This document shows positions 52,299 through 62,160 of a stretch of DNA of 64,000 bases, in pieces. The notes below the pieces were generated by a model. The model searched no databases and was not told the origin of the DNA. It worked only from the letters and a program-made list of their open reading frames with translations. The stretch is from Bacteroidota bacterium. GTDB taxonomy: Bacteria; Bacteroidota; Bacteroidia; UBA4408. A program made the position numbers and the translations under genes. How positions within the stretch are numbered: the stretch's first letter is position 1; every line of letters begins with the position of its first letter. Location: contig JADKHO010000003.1 in assembly GCA_016721765.1 (NCBI GenBank), positions 177,001 to 241,000 on the forward strand, given 5' to 3'.

Positions 52299-54278
52299 AT
52301 GAAGTTTGATCGAAAAAAACACCGCGACGATGTCCTCCTAAATCTATACAAAGGAATACTTGAACCCCGCATGATTGAAGAAAAGATGCTACTCTTGTTG
52401 CGTCAAGGAAAAATTTCGAAATGGTTTTCGGGCATTGGACAAGAAGCAATTTCCGTAGGACTCACTCAAGCTTTGCAGGCAAATGAATATATTTTACCCA
52501 TGCACCGCAATTTGGGCGTATTTACCGGTCGTGGTATCCCTTACGAAAAATTATTTGCGCAGTTTCAAGGCAAATATTCCGGTTTCTCAAAAGGAAGGGA
52601 ACGTTCCTTTCACTTTGGCACAAATGAATACCACATTGTTGGCATGATTTCTCACCTCGGCCCGCAAATGGGCGTTGCCGATGGAATTGCCTTGGCGTCC
52701 CTGTTAAATAAGGAGAGAAATGTAACGGCAGTATTTACAGGAGATGGCGGTGCCAGCGAAGGTGATTTTCACGAATCCATAAATGTAGCAGCTGTATGGG
52801 ATTTACCGGTAATTTTTGTGATCGAAAACAATGGCTACGGACTTTCAACTCCCTCTAACCAACAATTTAAATTCAAAAATTTTGTGGATAAGGCCATTGG
52901 ATACGGAATTGAAGCGGTAAAAGTAGATGGAAACAATGTGCTGGAAATGTATGAGGCCGTTAAAAAAATTGCCGAATCCATTCGCGAAAACCCGCGTCCT
53001 ATTATGCTGGAGTGTATGACCTTTCGCATGCGTGGCCATGAGGAAGCTTCAGGTACCAAATACGTTCCGAAAGAATTGTTTGAAGAGTGGGCAAAAAAGG
53101 ATCCATTAATCACTTTTGAAAAATATCTATTGGATGAAGCGGTACTTACGGAGGAAATTATATCGGCTTACCGAAAAGAAATAAAAGAAAAAATTGAACA
53201 GGGAATTGAAATTGCTTTTGGCGAAGCACCTGTTATTCCTGATACTGCTGCCGAGTATGCAGATATTTACGCAACGGCTAAACTAAAATCAACTGCCATC
53301 CCAAGTGGTAAAACGAGTAATAAACGATTGTTAGATGCCATAAGCGACGGGATGCGCCAAGCGATGGAATGCCATCCTAACCTGGTGTTAATGGGGCAAG
53401 ATATTGCTGAATATGGCGGTGTGTTTAAAGCTACAGAAGGTTTTCTCGAAAAGTTTGGAAGTGAGCGCGTACGCAACACTCCCCTTTGTGAATCCGCCAT
53501 TATTGGCACAGCACTAGGCTTATCTATTAAGGGATACAAAGCAATGGTAGAAATGCAGTTTGCGGATTTTGTTACCTGCGGATTCAATCAAATTATAAAT
53601 AATCTCGCTAAAAGTCATTGGCGTTGGGGGCAAAATGCCGATGTGGTGGTGCGCATGCCCACAGGTGCCGGAGTGGGAGCAGGGCCCTTTCATTCGCAAT
53701 CGAACGAAGCCTGGTTTGTGCATACTCCGGGCTTAAAGGTGGTATACCCCGCATTTCCGGCCGATGCAAAAGGTTTGTTATGTGCAGCTTTTGAAGATCC
53801 AAATCCCGTTTTATTTTTTGAACACAAAGCGCTCTACCGCAGCATTAGCGAAGAAGTGCCCGACGAGTATTATACTATAGAAATAGGTAAGGCAAAATTA
53901 TTACGTCAAGGAAACGATGTTTCTATCATCACCTATGGAGCCGGAGTGCATTGGGCTTTAGAAGTATTAGACCGTAATGTTTCCGTTTCGGCTGATTTGC
54001 TCGATTTGCGCAGTCTTTTGCCATTTGATAAAGAAGCAATCGCAGCTACGGTTAAGAAAACCGGCAAAGTGATTATATTGCATGAAGATACTTTGATTGG
54101 TGGCATTGCAGGCGAAATTTCAGCATTTATCAGTGAACATTGTTTCGAATATTTAGATGCCCCGGTAATGCGCAGCGCTAGCCTGGATACACCTGTTCCT
54201 TTTGCGCTGGAGTTGGAAGCTAACTTTTTGCCCAAAGGCAGATTTGAGAAGCAATTGTTGGATTTGCTGAAGTATTAA
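52299..54278 (+). CDS. Fused E1 alpha-beta 2-oxo-acid dehydrogenase
   Basis: The start is set at the ATG five codons into the open frame (52299), giving 659 aa. The E1-alpha part (about 1-320) has HRNLGVFTGRGIPYE, HLGPQMGVADG and the TPP motif GDGGASEGDFHESINVA...ENNG. The E1-beta part (about 345-659) has GQDIAEYGGVFKAT, MPTGAGVGAGPFHSQSNE and LDLRSLLPFD. Fused alpha-beta E1 is common in Bacteroidota. The substrate may be pyruvate or a branched-chain 2-oxo acid. No E2 or E3 gene is adjacent. Confidence 0.88.
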   Translation: MKFDRKKHRDDVLLNLYKGILEPRMIEEKMLLLLRQGKISKWFSGIGQEAISVGLTQALQANEYILPMHRNLGVFTGRGIPYEKLFAQFQGKYSGFSKGRERSFHFGTNEYHIVGMISHLGPQMGVADGIALASLLNKERNVTAVFTGDGGASEGDFHESINVAAVWDLPVIFVIENNGYGLSTPSNQQFKFKNFVDKAIGYGIEAVKVDGNNVLEMYEAVKKIAESIRENPRPIMLECMTFRMRGHEEASGTKYVPKELFEEWAKKDPLITFEKYLLDEAVLTEEIISAYRKEIKEKIEQGIEIAFGEAPVIPDTAAEYADIYATAKLKSTAIPSGKTSNKRLLDAISDGMRQAMECHPNLVLMGQDIAEYGGVFKATEGFLEKFGSERVRNTPLCESAIIGTALGLSIKGYKAMVEMQFADFVTCGFNQIINNLAKSHWRWGQNADVVVRMPTGAGVGAGPFHSQSNEAWFVHTPGLKVVYPAFPADAKGLLCAAFEDPNPVLFFEHKALYRSISEEVPDEYYTIEIGKAKLLRQGNDVSIITYGAGVHWALEVLDRNVSVSADLLDLRSLLPFDKEAIAATVKKTGKVIILHEDTLIGGIAGEISAFISEHCFEYLDAPVMRSASLDTPVPFALELEANFLPKGRFEKQLLDLLKY

Positions 54279-54356
54279 GTTGTCTAAGGATCTTAAATTA
54301 GGATGAAATTACGACGATTGAAAAGGCTGCTTCTTTTTAATCGTACTTCTTTGAGT

Positions 54357-56294
54357 TTAATCGTGTTGAACCAACATCTTTTTAGTTACTTCTTCATCCT
54401 CCGTTTTTAAGGTATAGAAATAAATTCCGTCACTAAGATCACTTGTATTTACCACAATTGAATGTTTGCCTGGTGGTAGTTTGAATTTGTTACCCGAATA
54501 TACAATTTTACCCATTACATCTTTTAACTGAAGGTTTGCACTTGTATTTTTTTTGAGATCGAATGTGATCATGCATGTATTTTCAGCAGGGTTCGGGTAA
54601 CTTGTTAAGATTAAGTTTAAAAGCGCATTCTCGTGCACGTTTACACCGCAATTAACACCACCAAAGAACAAATCAATTTTGGCGTAAATTATATCACTTT
54701 CAGTTAGATTCCAACTACCTTGACAAATTCCCGGCCCTCCACAAAATATTAGTGAATGTCCGGGTGCACCATCGCGTTGATAGATGATGTGTGCTGCATT
54801 ATCAACCCTTTTAGCCATGCAGGCAAATACACATTCATGATTCATTGAGTCTATATCCTGATCAATATCAATGGCACAGTCGAAACCATCGGCTGATGAT
54901 TTTAAATAAACATGCTTATAACTTGTCCCATAGGCTGTTGTATCACAGGTTTCACATAAAGATTGGTAACTTACATAAATAGTATTGTTGGCATCTACTC
55001 CGGAACTGGGCATTTGTGTTATTCCACCCCGATATAATCCCATTGTGCCTCCACCTTGACTTCCGTGTGCAATGGTTAAAACACCATCTCCGTTTATATC
55101 CTCGGCTCTGGCTATAGTATCAGGTGAAGCACCCGTCGCAAAATTTTCGTTCCAATAATATAAGCCATCAGTACCATTAGGGTAATACCCCAATAGTGCG
55201 GAAGCTGAGGTATCGGTTACCCGTATATTGCTCCAAAAAACATGGGCCAATCCATTGTTATCAAGCATTATATGCGCATCTCCGCTTGCTGTTTCAATTT
55301 CATCTGAAGTACCATCACCATTCAAATCTGGCAAAGAATCAAGGTTATCCTTGTAAAATGGTATTGGAAAACTTTGAATAATGCGGGAAGTCCATGTAGT
55401 TCCGTTATCAATTGATTTGAGGAAAATTAAGTCAGTAGCAAATGATCCTAGTACAATGGCAACTGTATCTCCATGTGCATCGATTGAATAGGAATCACCA
55501 CCAAATCCTATATAATGAGAAGAATCAATAGCTGGAATTACCATTCTAAGAATAGGAAAGCTGGCCCCGCCATCTAACGAGCGTGAGTAAAGTAATGGCC
55601 CATCCTGACCATAAAGAGGTATACCACTAGTACCCGAACCATTGCAAATTACATGAATGGTTTCACCTGTTGCGCCGCCGGATATCGCTTTGGGCCATTT
55701 ATCATTTATAGCTTGACCTAAATTTAACGGATTTTCGGTCCAAGTACCAAGCCCTTTTTGTGGCCGTGTTGTAATTAACATACCGGGCAGCGTGCTGGAA
55801 TGCGCAATTACTGCTTCTTTTCCGGATTGGGTTACTACAATATTTGTAAAAAGCGTTCTTTGTGTAGGTTCTATGCGCTGAGTAGGAATCAAGCTCCAAG
55901 CGGTTCCGTCAAAATAATTATAACCTGTTCCAATGGCAGAGGTGCTTGTGCCTGGCGAATGTAAATTCCAAGTAGCTGAAAGGGTACCATCCGGAAAAGA
56001 GATTAATCGATTTGAAATTGCGGCATTGGTTTGTAAATCGTAATTTGTTTTTCCAATTAGTGCTTCGGTAACCCCTTGTGATTTTTGAGCAGACATGGAT
56101 AGTGCGTCTCGTTTTTTTGAGTCCAATTGAGGTAATCGAAGTGCAGGTTCTTCTATTACTTGCGACCTGATAGGAATTGCCTTTATGCTTTTGAAATAAG
56201 CATTTGGAATTAAATTCCTTGAATTTTGTGCTTGTGTATAAAATGCTGAATTAACCGCAAATAGAAGAAATAATTGGGGTAGAATTATTTTCAT
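54357..56294 (-). CDS. T9SS-exported BNR/sialidase-like protein, paralogue 1
   Basis: This 645-aa protein has a signal peptide and a beta-propeller with BNR/Asp-box repeats (YSRSLDGGASFPIL, LKSIDNGTTWTS). Two Ca2+-binding dockerin-like loops follow (DLNGDGTSDE, DINGDGVLTI). The C-terminal T9SS type A domain has YPNPAENTCMITFDL and a terminal KMLVQH. The sialidase RIP motif and catalytic Tyr/Glu are not evident, so it may only bind sugars. It lies 13 bp from paralogue 2 on the same strand. Confidence 0.78.
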   Translation of the reverse strand: MKIILPQLFLLFAVNSAFYTQAQNSRNLIPNAYFKSIKAIPIRSQVIEEPALRLPQLDSKKRDALSMSAQKSQGVTEALIGKTNYDLQTNAAISNRLISFPDGTLSATWNLHSPGTSTSAIGTGYNYFDGTAWSLIPTQRIEPTQRTLFTNIVVTQSGKEAVIAHSSTLPGMLITTRPQKGLGTWTENPLNLGQAINDKWPKAISGGATGETIHVICNGSGTSGIPLYGQDGPLLYSRSLDGGASFPILRMVIPAIDSSHYIGFGGDSYSIDAHGDTVAIVLGSFATDLIFLKSIDNGTTWTSRIIQSFPIPFYKDNLDSLPDLNGDGTSDEIETASGDAHIMLDNNGLAHVFWSNIRVTDTSASALLGYYPNGTDGLYYWNENFATGASPDTIARAEDINGDGVLTIAHGSQGGGTMGLYRGGITQMPSSGVDANNTIYVSYQSLCETCDTTAYGTSYKHVYLKSSADGFDCAIDIDQDIDSMNHECVFACMAKRVDNAAHIIYQRDGAPGHSLIFCGGPGICQGSWNLTESDIIYAKIDLFFGGVNCGVNVHENALLNLILTSYPNPAENTCMITFDLKKNTSANLQLKDVMGKIVYSGNKFKLPPGKHSIVVNTSDLSDGIYFYTLKTEDEEVTKKMLVQHD

Positions 56295-56307
56295 ATTAAA
56301 ATGTAGA

Positions 56308-58221
56308 TTAGTGTATAATTAGCATTTTATCACTCGCTTCCATGTGTTCAGTTTTTAGGGAATAAAAATAGAGTCCGGCTGGTAAAGACGTTGTGACAAG
56401 CGGTAGAGTGTGTTTCCCAATTTCCATTTTTCCAAGATTTTCCTGCATCTTTATTTGTCCCAAGATATTTCTCAATTCCATTTTCACTGTAGAATTTTGA
56501 TTTAATTCAAAGCTTATTACTGTTTGCTTATCAGCAGGATTAGGGAAATTTTGAAGATTTATCTTTGATTTAAATTGAGCTTTTGAGGATAAATTTCCAT
56601 ATCGCCAAGGAAAGCCACCGGGTCCGGAATAATCTATTTTAGTGTAAATAATATCGCTTTCAGTTAAATTCCAATTCTGGCATTGAGTTAAACCATTCGT
56701 AAGAAGTGAATGCCCCGGAGCAGGGTCACGCTGATAGGTAAGATGAATTGCTCCGTTTGCATTTTTAGCTAGACAGGCATAAACTCCTTCCTGATAAGCG
56801 CTATCAATATTTTGATTTATGTCAAGGGGGTTGCTCCAAGTTATTCCATTATCTTGTGATACAATTGTATACACATGTTTGTGATTTACCGCATAAGCAA
56901 GCGTGTCACAGTCTTCACAAATAGATTGAAAGCAAACAAACAAATTATTAGCCGAATCTACAGCTGAACTAGGCATTTGGGTAATTGATCCTCGGTAATT
57001 TCCGGCAATCCCGCAGCCACTTGAATTACTCACTACATCGAGTTGACCATTCCCATTTTTGTCGGGGGCCCATGCAATAGTATCCACTGCGCCCAAAGCA
57101 TGATTTTCATTCCAGTAGAGCAATCCATCAAGCACATTTGGATAATAGCCCAGAGTAGTAAAAGAATCAGTTAAAAGTACATTGCTCCAAAATACGTGTA
57201 CAAGCCCTGTGTTATCAATCCTTACATGCGCATCACCACTTGGCCCAACAGCAATGCCACCAGGCAATCCTACAGAACCATCATAAAATGGGACAGGAAA
57301 GGGTTGGAGTATTCTGCTATTCCAAGTAGTGCCATTATCCGTTGACTTTAAAAGAATTAGGTCGGTCGAAAAGCTCCCCACCACTATAGCAACTGTGTCG
57401 CCTTTTGAATCGATTGAATAATCCTCGGCATTAAATCCCAAATAATGTGACGAATCAATAGCAGGTATTAATGACCTTAAAACTGGAAATGTTATTCCCC
57501 CATCGAGCGAACGCGAATATAATAGTGGACCATCCTGCCCATTTACTGGTGTGGCGCTATTTCCAGAACCATGACAAATAACATGCACGGTTTCACCATT
57601 TGTTCCACCAACAATTGCTCTTGCCCAAGTGTCATTCGCCATCTGTCCTAACACTGTAGGGTCTTCTGTCCATGCTCCTATACCTTTTGCAGGTCTGGCA
57701 GTGAGCAACATTCCTCCTGAACCAGTACTTGTATGTGCTATTACTATTTCTCTTCCGGTTGAAGTAACTAAAATGTTATTAGATCCTGCTCGACTGTTAG
57801 GTTCTATTTTTTGTGTGGGGATAGGACTCCAATTGTTCCCATTAAAATAATTGTATCCGGTACCTCTTGAAGCCGATGTTCCTCCAACAGCTATCAGGGT
57901 CCAAGCGGCCGAAATTGTGCTATCATTGTGGACTAGTAATCTGTTACCTATTGCAGCATTGGTCTGCAAATCGTATTCAGTTTTCCCAATGTAGTGTTCC
58001 GTTATAGCTTGTGTGGCTTGGGTTTTCGATAAGGTTTGAACTTTATTTTTAGAGCTTTTAACAGGCATTTCAACTGCCGCAGCAGCCTGTGGTTTCGTGA
58101 AAGGAACCGGTTTGATGTTAAGTTGTTGTGCTTTTTTTAAGTAAATATTGACTAATTCACTTTGGGAAAAGGCAGAAGAAACAAAGAGCATGCATAACGG
58201 GAGGAGTAGTTGTTTTTTCAT
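56308..58221 (-). CDS. T9SS-exported BNR/sialidase-like protein, paralogue 2
   Basis: This 637-aa protein is co-linear with the neighbour: the same JYDLQTNAAI-type start segment (EYDLQTNAAIGNRLL), RSLDGGITFPVLRSLIPAIDSSHYLGF, LKSTDNGTTWNSRI and a C-terminal FPNPADKQTVISFEL sorting domain. Long stretches are visibly near-identical, so the pair arose by tandem duplication. The calcium loop is DKNGNGQLDV. The predicted role is the same: a secreted surface propeller, catalytic or sugar-binding. Confidence 0.78.
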   Translation of the reverse strand: MKKQLLLPLCMLFVSSAFSQSELVNIYLKKAQQLNIKPVPFTKPQAAAAVEMPVKSSKNKVQTLSKTQATQAITEHYIGKTEYDLQTNAAIGNRLLVHNDSTISAAWTLIAVGGTSASRGTGYNYFNGNNWSPIPTQKIEPNSRAGSNNILVTSTGREIVIAHTSTGSGGMLLTARPAKGIGAWTEDPTVLGQMANDTWARAIVGGTNGETVHVICHGSGNSATPVNGQDGPLLYSRSLDGGITFPVLRSLIPAIDSSHYLGFNAEDYSIDSKGDTVAIVVGSFSTDLILLKSTDNGTTWNSRILQPFPVPFYDGSVGLPGGIAVGPSGDAHVRIDNTGLVHVFWSNVLLTDSFTTLGYYPNVLDGLLYWNENHALGAVDTIAWAPDKNGNGQLDVVSNSSGCGIAGNYRGSITQMPSSAVDSANNLFVCFQSICEDCDTLAYAVNHKHVYTIVSQDNGITWSNPLDINQNIDSAYQEGVYACLAKNANGAIHLTYQRDPAPGHSLLTNGLTQCQNWNLTESDIIYTKIDYSGPGGFPWRYGNLSSKAQFKSKINLQNFPNPADKQTVISFELNQNSTVKMELRNILGQIKMQENLGKMEIGKHTLPLVTTSLPAGLYFYSLKTEHMEASDKMLIIH

Positions 58222-58283
58222 TTACAGGAGTTTAGAACATTAAAATTAACATTAGTTTTAACAAAATCAAATTAAGGGAATCG

Positions 58284-58312
58284 TTTGCATGCCATATTTT
58301 GCATTAACTTCG
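58284..58312 (+). promoter_or_regulatory. Promoter of tatA
   Basis: TTTG (58284-58287), 17 bp, then TAACTTCG (58305-58312). It lies inside the longer open frame, which therefore argues for the ATG at 58331 as the tatA start. Confidence 0.5.
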
Positions 58313-58330
58313 CGACTCAAAATCAAGGGT

Positions 58331-58621
58331 ATGACATTATTATTTTTGAACATGGGCGGAGGCGAAGTAGTGCTGATAGTGCTTGTAGTGCTCATGTTTT
58401 TTGGTTCTAAAAATATTCCTTCCTTAGCCCGCGGATTGGGAAAAGCCATGCGTGAGTTTCAAGATGCATCTGATGGGATTAAGCGCGAAATTGAGCAAAG
58501 TGCCAAGCCCATAAAAACCACTATGGACCAAATGCACGATGGATGGAATCAAACTGTTGACAATGTAAAGAAAGAAGTAGAAGCAGCTGTTGAGCCGAAA
58601 ACAGAAAAGAAAGAAGAATAA
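58331..58621 (+). CDS. tatA: Sec-independent protein translocase TatA/TatE-like
   Basis: This 96-aa protein starts at 58331, downstream of a promoter that lies within the longer frame. It has a single N-terminal TM helix (VVLIVLVVLMFFGSKNIPSL, with the conserved Phe-Gly hinge) and an amphipathic helix (ARGLGKAMREFQDASDG), then a charged tail. It forms the pore of the twin-arginine export system. tatB/tatC are not in the window. Confidence 0.88.
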   Translation: MTLLFLNMGGGEVVLIVLVVLMFFGSKNIPSLARGLGKAMREFQDASDGIKREIEQSAKPIKTTMDQMHDGWNQTVDNVKKEVEAAVEPKTEKKEE

Positions 58622-58826
58622 TCAGACTCCAGGCAACTAAAGTGTTTTAAACTATTTCGATTGCTTTTAATATATTATTTCCTACAAATTTTGGAGCATT
58701 TAGTTACTCAACAAAAGGCATCCATTACTGATAAAAAACCCCTAACTCATAGGCATAGTAAAAAAAATTATTGGTGCTTATTGAAATTTATTTAATTTAG
58801 CCACCCAATAAATCAATTCAACCCTT

Positions 58827-60851
58827 ATGAAAGTTTTCAAAATCTTTACAAGTATTTCTTTGGTTCTCGCATTGTCGTTGACTGCAAGCGCTCAAAAAGG
58901 TGCATCAAAAGAGGCAGACAAAGCCTTTGACAGTTTTGAGTATTACAAGGCAATCGAACTCTATAAAAAAGCCTCTACAAAAGAGAAAAACAAGACTGCT
59001 AGAACAGAAATTTTATTTAAAACAGCCGAGTGTTATCGTTTGATTGGTGATAATAAGCAATCTGAAGTTTTTTATGCAAAAGCCATTAAGGCGAAATATG
59101 CTGATCCAATTGCACAGCTTCGATTGGCTGATGCGATAAAAGCAAATGGCCGTTACAACGATGCCATTATCGAATACGATAAATACAAAGCTTTAGTATC
59201 TAGTGATCCGCGTGGAGAGATGGGTGCAAAATCATCTGCAGAAGCACAAAAATGGAAAGATAATCCAACCCGTTTTCAGGTAAACAATTTGGCTCAAATT
59301 AATTCAGGCTCAAGTGATTTCGCGCCGACTTACATCGATCGCAAATACAGTACTTTGTATTTTACTTCTATGCGTGAAGGCTCTGCCGGTAACGCAACGG
59401 ATAATACGATTGGACAAAGCTTTAGCGATATTTACGAAGTGAAAGTGGATAAAAAAGGAAAATGGAGTACACCCACACCTATCGATAAAACCATCAATTC
59501 TCAATACAATGAGGGAGCATCTATCGTAAATAAAAAAGGTACAAAAATTTATTTTACTCGTTGCGATGTGGTAAAGAAAAAATTTATGGGTTGCCAAATT
59601 ATGATGGCCGATAAAATGGGTACTGCTTGGGGAACACCTACCAACATTGTGTTAACAACCGATACATTTACAGTTGGTCATCCGGCAATCAATGTGGATG
59701 AAACTAAATTGTATTTCTCTTCTGATATGCCGGGCGGAATGGGTGGAAAAGATTTATGGGTTAGTACTTACGATAAAGGTTCAAGAAAATGGGGTGAGCC
59801 GGTGAACATGGGCGGAAAAATTAATACCGAAGGAGATGAAATGTATCCTTTTGTGCGCGATAACGGTGATTTATATTTCGCTTCTAACGGATTAGCAGGA
59901 ATGGGTGGTTTAGATATTTTTATGTGTGCTAAGAACGGAGAAAACTTTGCAGCTCCTGAAAACATGAAGTCGCCAATTAACTCTCCTGCTGATGATTTTG
60001 GATTAATTTACGAAGCAAAATCAAACAGAGGATATCTTTCTTCTGCGCGTGAAGGCGGAAAAGGCGCTGATGATATTTGGTCATTTACAATGCCTCCCTT
60101 GGTTTACAGTGTAATGGGTAAAGTGTTGGATGTGGATAGCAAAGAACCAATAGTTGGTGCAGTGGTAAAATTAATTGGCAGCGATGGCTCAAGTGTTGAA
60201 CAAACGACCGATGCTAAAGGAAGCTACAACTTTGACGCAACTCCTGATGGAAAAAGATACGTTACACAAAATGTTTCTTATACCATTAGTTCAGGTATGG
60301 ATAAATACCTTGGAGATAAAGGAACCTTTACTACAGTTGGCTCTGAAACAGCTCAAGTGTTTACAAAAGATTTGATGTTGAAATCCATTAAAAAAGGTCC
60401 AATTCGTTTACCGGATATTTTGTATGACCTTGCAAAATGGGATTTAAAACCACAATATCAAGATTCTTTGAATGGTTTAATTAAAACCCTAGAAGATAAT
60501 ATGAATGTAACAATCGAGTTAGGTTCACATACCGATACTCGTGATAACAATAAAAACAATGCTGTGCTTTCACAAAAAAGAGCACAATCGGTTGTGGATT
60601 ATTTAATTTTGAAAGGAATTGCTGCAGATCGTTTAACAGCAAAAGGATACGGTGAAGATCGTCCTTTAATTTCTGACAAAGAAATTGCAGCTTTAAAATC
60701 AAACGAAGAAAAAGAAGCAGCTCACCAAAAGAACAGAAGAACAGAATTTAAAGTTTTGCGCGAAGATTACGTTCCAAAATTAGATCCCAATGCACCTAAG
60801 GTAGCTCCTAAAGTTCAGGACGCAAGCGGGGAAGAAGAAGACGGAGAGTAA
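58827..60851 (+). CDS. PorE-like TPR/propeller/OmpA protein
   Basis: This 674-aa protein has a signal peptide (VFKIFTSISLVLALSLTASA), TPR repeats (about 25-125) and PD40/WD40-like propeller blades (about 150-430, KIYFTRCDVV, KLYFSSDMPGGMGGKDLWVS). A carboxypeptidase-regulatory-like domain (about 435-520) and an OmpA peptidoglycan-binding domain (HTDTRDNN, LSQKRAQSVVDYL) follow. The order equals that of PorE, a type IX secretion component in Porphyromonas. It lacks the lipoprotein Cys of PorE. This fits with the three T9SS cargo genes of the window. Confidence 0.8.
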   Translation: MKVFKIFTSISLVLALSLTASAQKGASKEADKAFDSFEYYKAIELYKKASTKEKNKTARTEILFKTAECYRLIGDNKQSEVFYAKAIKAKYADPIAQLRLADAIKANGRYNDAIIEYDKYKALVSSDPRGEMGAKSSAEAQKWKDNPTRFQVNNLAQINSGSSDFAPTYIDRKYSTLYFTSMREGSAGNATDNTIGQSFSDIYEVKVDKKGKWSTPTPIDKTINSQYNEGASIVNKKGTKIYFTRCDVVKKKFMGCQIMMADKMGTAWGTPTNIVLTTDTFTVGHPAINVDETKLYFSSDMPGGMGGKDLWVSTYDKGSRKWGEPVNMGGKINTEGDEMYPFVRDNGDLYFASNGLAGMGGLDIFMCAKNGENFAAPENMKSPINSPADDFGLIYEAKSNRGYLSSAREGGKGADDIWSFTMPPLVYSVMGKVLDVDSKEPIVGAVVKLIGSDGSSVEQTTDAKGSYNFDATPDGKRYVTQNVSYTISSGMDKYLGDKGTFTTVGSETAQVFTKDLMLKSIKKGPIRLPDILYDLAKWDLKPQYQDSLNGLIKTLEDNMNVTIELGSHTDTRDNNKNNAVLSQKRAQSVVDYLILKGIAADRLTAKGYGEDRPLISDKEIAALKSNEEKEAAHQKNRRTEFKVLREDYVPKLDPNAPKVAPKVQDASGEEEDGE

Positions 60852-60871
60852 TTAGTACAACTAATTTTAAT

Positions 60872-60909
60872 GCGTCCCGTTTTTCGATGAAGAACGGGAC
60901 GCTTTTTTT
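60872..60909 (+). terminator. Rho-independent terminator
   Basis: GCGTCCCGTT (60872-60881) pairs perfectly with AACGGGACGC (60893-60902) and is followed by T7. It ends the PorE-like transcript, and the purM ATG lies 7 bp further on. Confidence 0.85.
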
Positions 60910-60915
60910 ATATCC

Positions 60916-62124
60916 ATGACACAAGATACACGCTACAATCAAAGGGGAGTTTCTGCATCAAAAGAAGATGTACATGCTGCCATTAAAGGTTTGGATAAAG
61001 GACTTTTTCCGAAAGCATTCTGCAAAATTGTTCCTGATTTTTTATCGGGCGATGAAAATTCTTGCATTGTGATGCATGCTGATGGTGCTGGTACAAAATC
61101 TTCTTTGGCTTATATTTACTGGAAAGAAACCGGCGATGATTCAGTTTGGAAAGGAATAGCGCAGGATGCAATTGTTATGAATACCGATGATTTGCTGTGT
61201 GTGGGAGCCGTGGATCATATTTTGCTCTCCTCTACAATTGGCCGAAATAAAAACCTTATCCCCGGAGAGGTAATTGCACAACTCATTAACGGCACTGAAG
61301 AAGTATTGGCACAGCTGCGAAACTATGGAATTGGTATTCATAGTACCGGTGGTGAAACTGCTGATGTTGGGGATTTGGTGCGGACTTTAATTGTGGATTC
61401 CACTGTTGTGTGCCGCATGAAACGAGCGGATGTAATTTCGAATGATCGAATTCAAGCCGGAGATGTAATTATTGGTTTGGCTTCTTTCGGTAAAGCTAAC
61501 TATGAAAATGAATACAACGGAGGAATGGGCAGCAACGGGCTTACAAGTGCACGACACGATGTGTTTGATAAGCAGTATAGAACTAAGTTTCCCGAAAGTT
61601 ATGATGGAGCAGTTCCTGCCGATTTAGTGTATTCAGGCAAGCTAAAACTGACAGATGAAATTGACATTCCTGCAAGCCAGTTTCTAAATCCAGCAGGGCA
61701 TTCACCTTTTAAAATTAGCGCCGGCAAATTGGTTTTGTCACCCACACGAACCTATGCTCCGGTAATGAAAAAAATTTTGGAAAAATACCGAAAGCATATT
61801 CATGGATTGGTGCATTGCAGTGGAGGCGGGCAAACAAAAGTCCTTCACTTTGTGGATAAGGTGCACATCATTAAAGATAATTTATTTGCGGTTCCACCCT
61901 TATTTAAATTAATACAAGAACAATCTCAAACACCTTATAGCGAAATGTACAAGGTGTTTAATATGGGGCATCGAATGGAGATATACATAGCTCCCGAATA
62001 TGCGGAAGAAATAATTTCGATTTCGAAATCGTTTGACATCGATGCAAAAGTAATTGGACGTGTTGAAGCATCCGCCAAAAAGAAGCTCACTATAAAAAGC
62101 GAATTTGGCGTCTTTGAATATTGA
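60916..62124 (+). CDS. purM: Phosphoribosylformylglycinamidine cyclo-ligase
   Basis: This 402-aa AIR synthase performs the fifth step of purine synthesis (FGAM to AIR). Motifs: RGVSASKEDVHAAIKGLD, HADGAGTKSSLAYIYW, DAIVMNTDDLLCVGAVDHIL, ETADVGDLVRTLIVDST and the C-terminal HCSGGGQTKVLHF and MGHRMEIY. It is longer than E. coli PurM (about 345 aa), the Bacteroidota form. The start lies only 7 bp after the previous terminator. Confidence 0.92.
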   Translation: MTQDTRYNQRGVSASKEDVHAAIKGLDKGLFPKAFCKIVPDFLSGDENSCIVMHADGAGTKSSLAYIYWKETGDDSVWKGIAQDAIVMNTDDLLCVGAVDHILLSSTIGRNKNLIPGEVIAQLINGTEEVLAQLRNYGIGIHSTGGETADVGDLVRTLIVDSTVVCRMKRADVISNDRIQAGDVIIGLASFGKANYENEYNGGMGSNGLTSARHDVFDKQYRTKFPESYDGAVPADLVYSGKLKLTDEIDIPASQFLNPAGHSPFKISAGKLVLSPTRTYAPVMKKILEKYRKHIHGLVHCSGGGQTKVLHFVDKVHIIKDNLFAVPPLFKLIQEQSQTPYSEMYKVFNMGHRMEIYIAPEYAEEIISISKSFDIDAKVIGRVEASAKKKLTIKSEFGVFEY

Positions 62125-62160
62125 TGGGCTCGTGTGCTTATTTAACTTGCCAGCAGAGGT

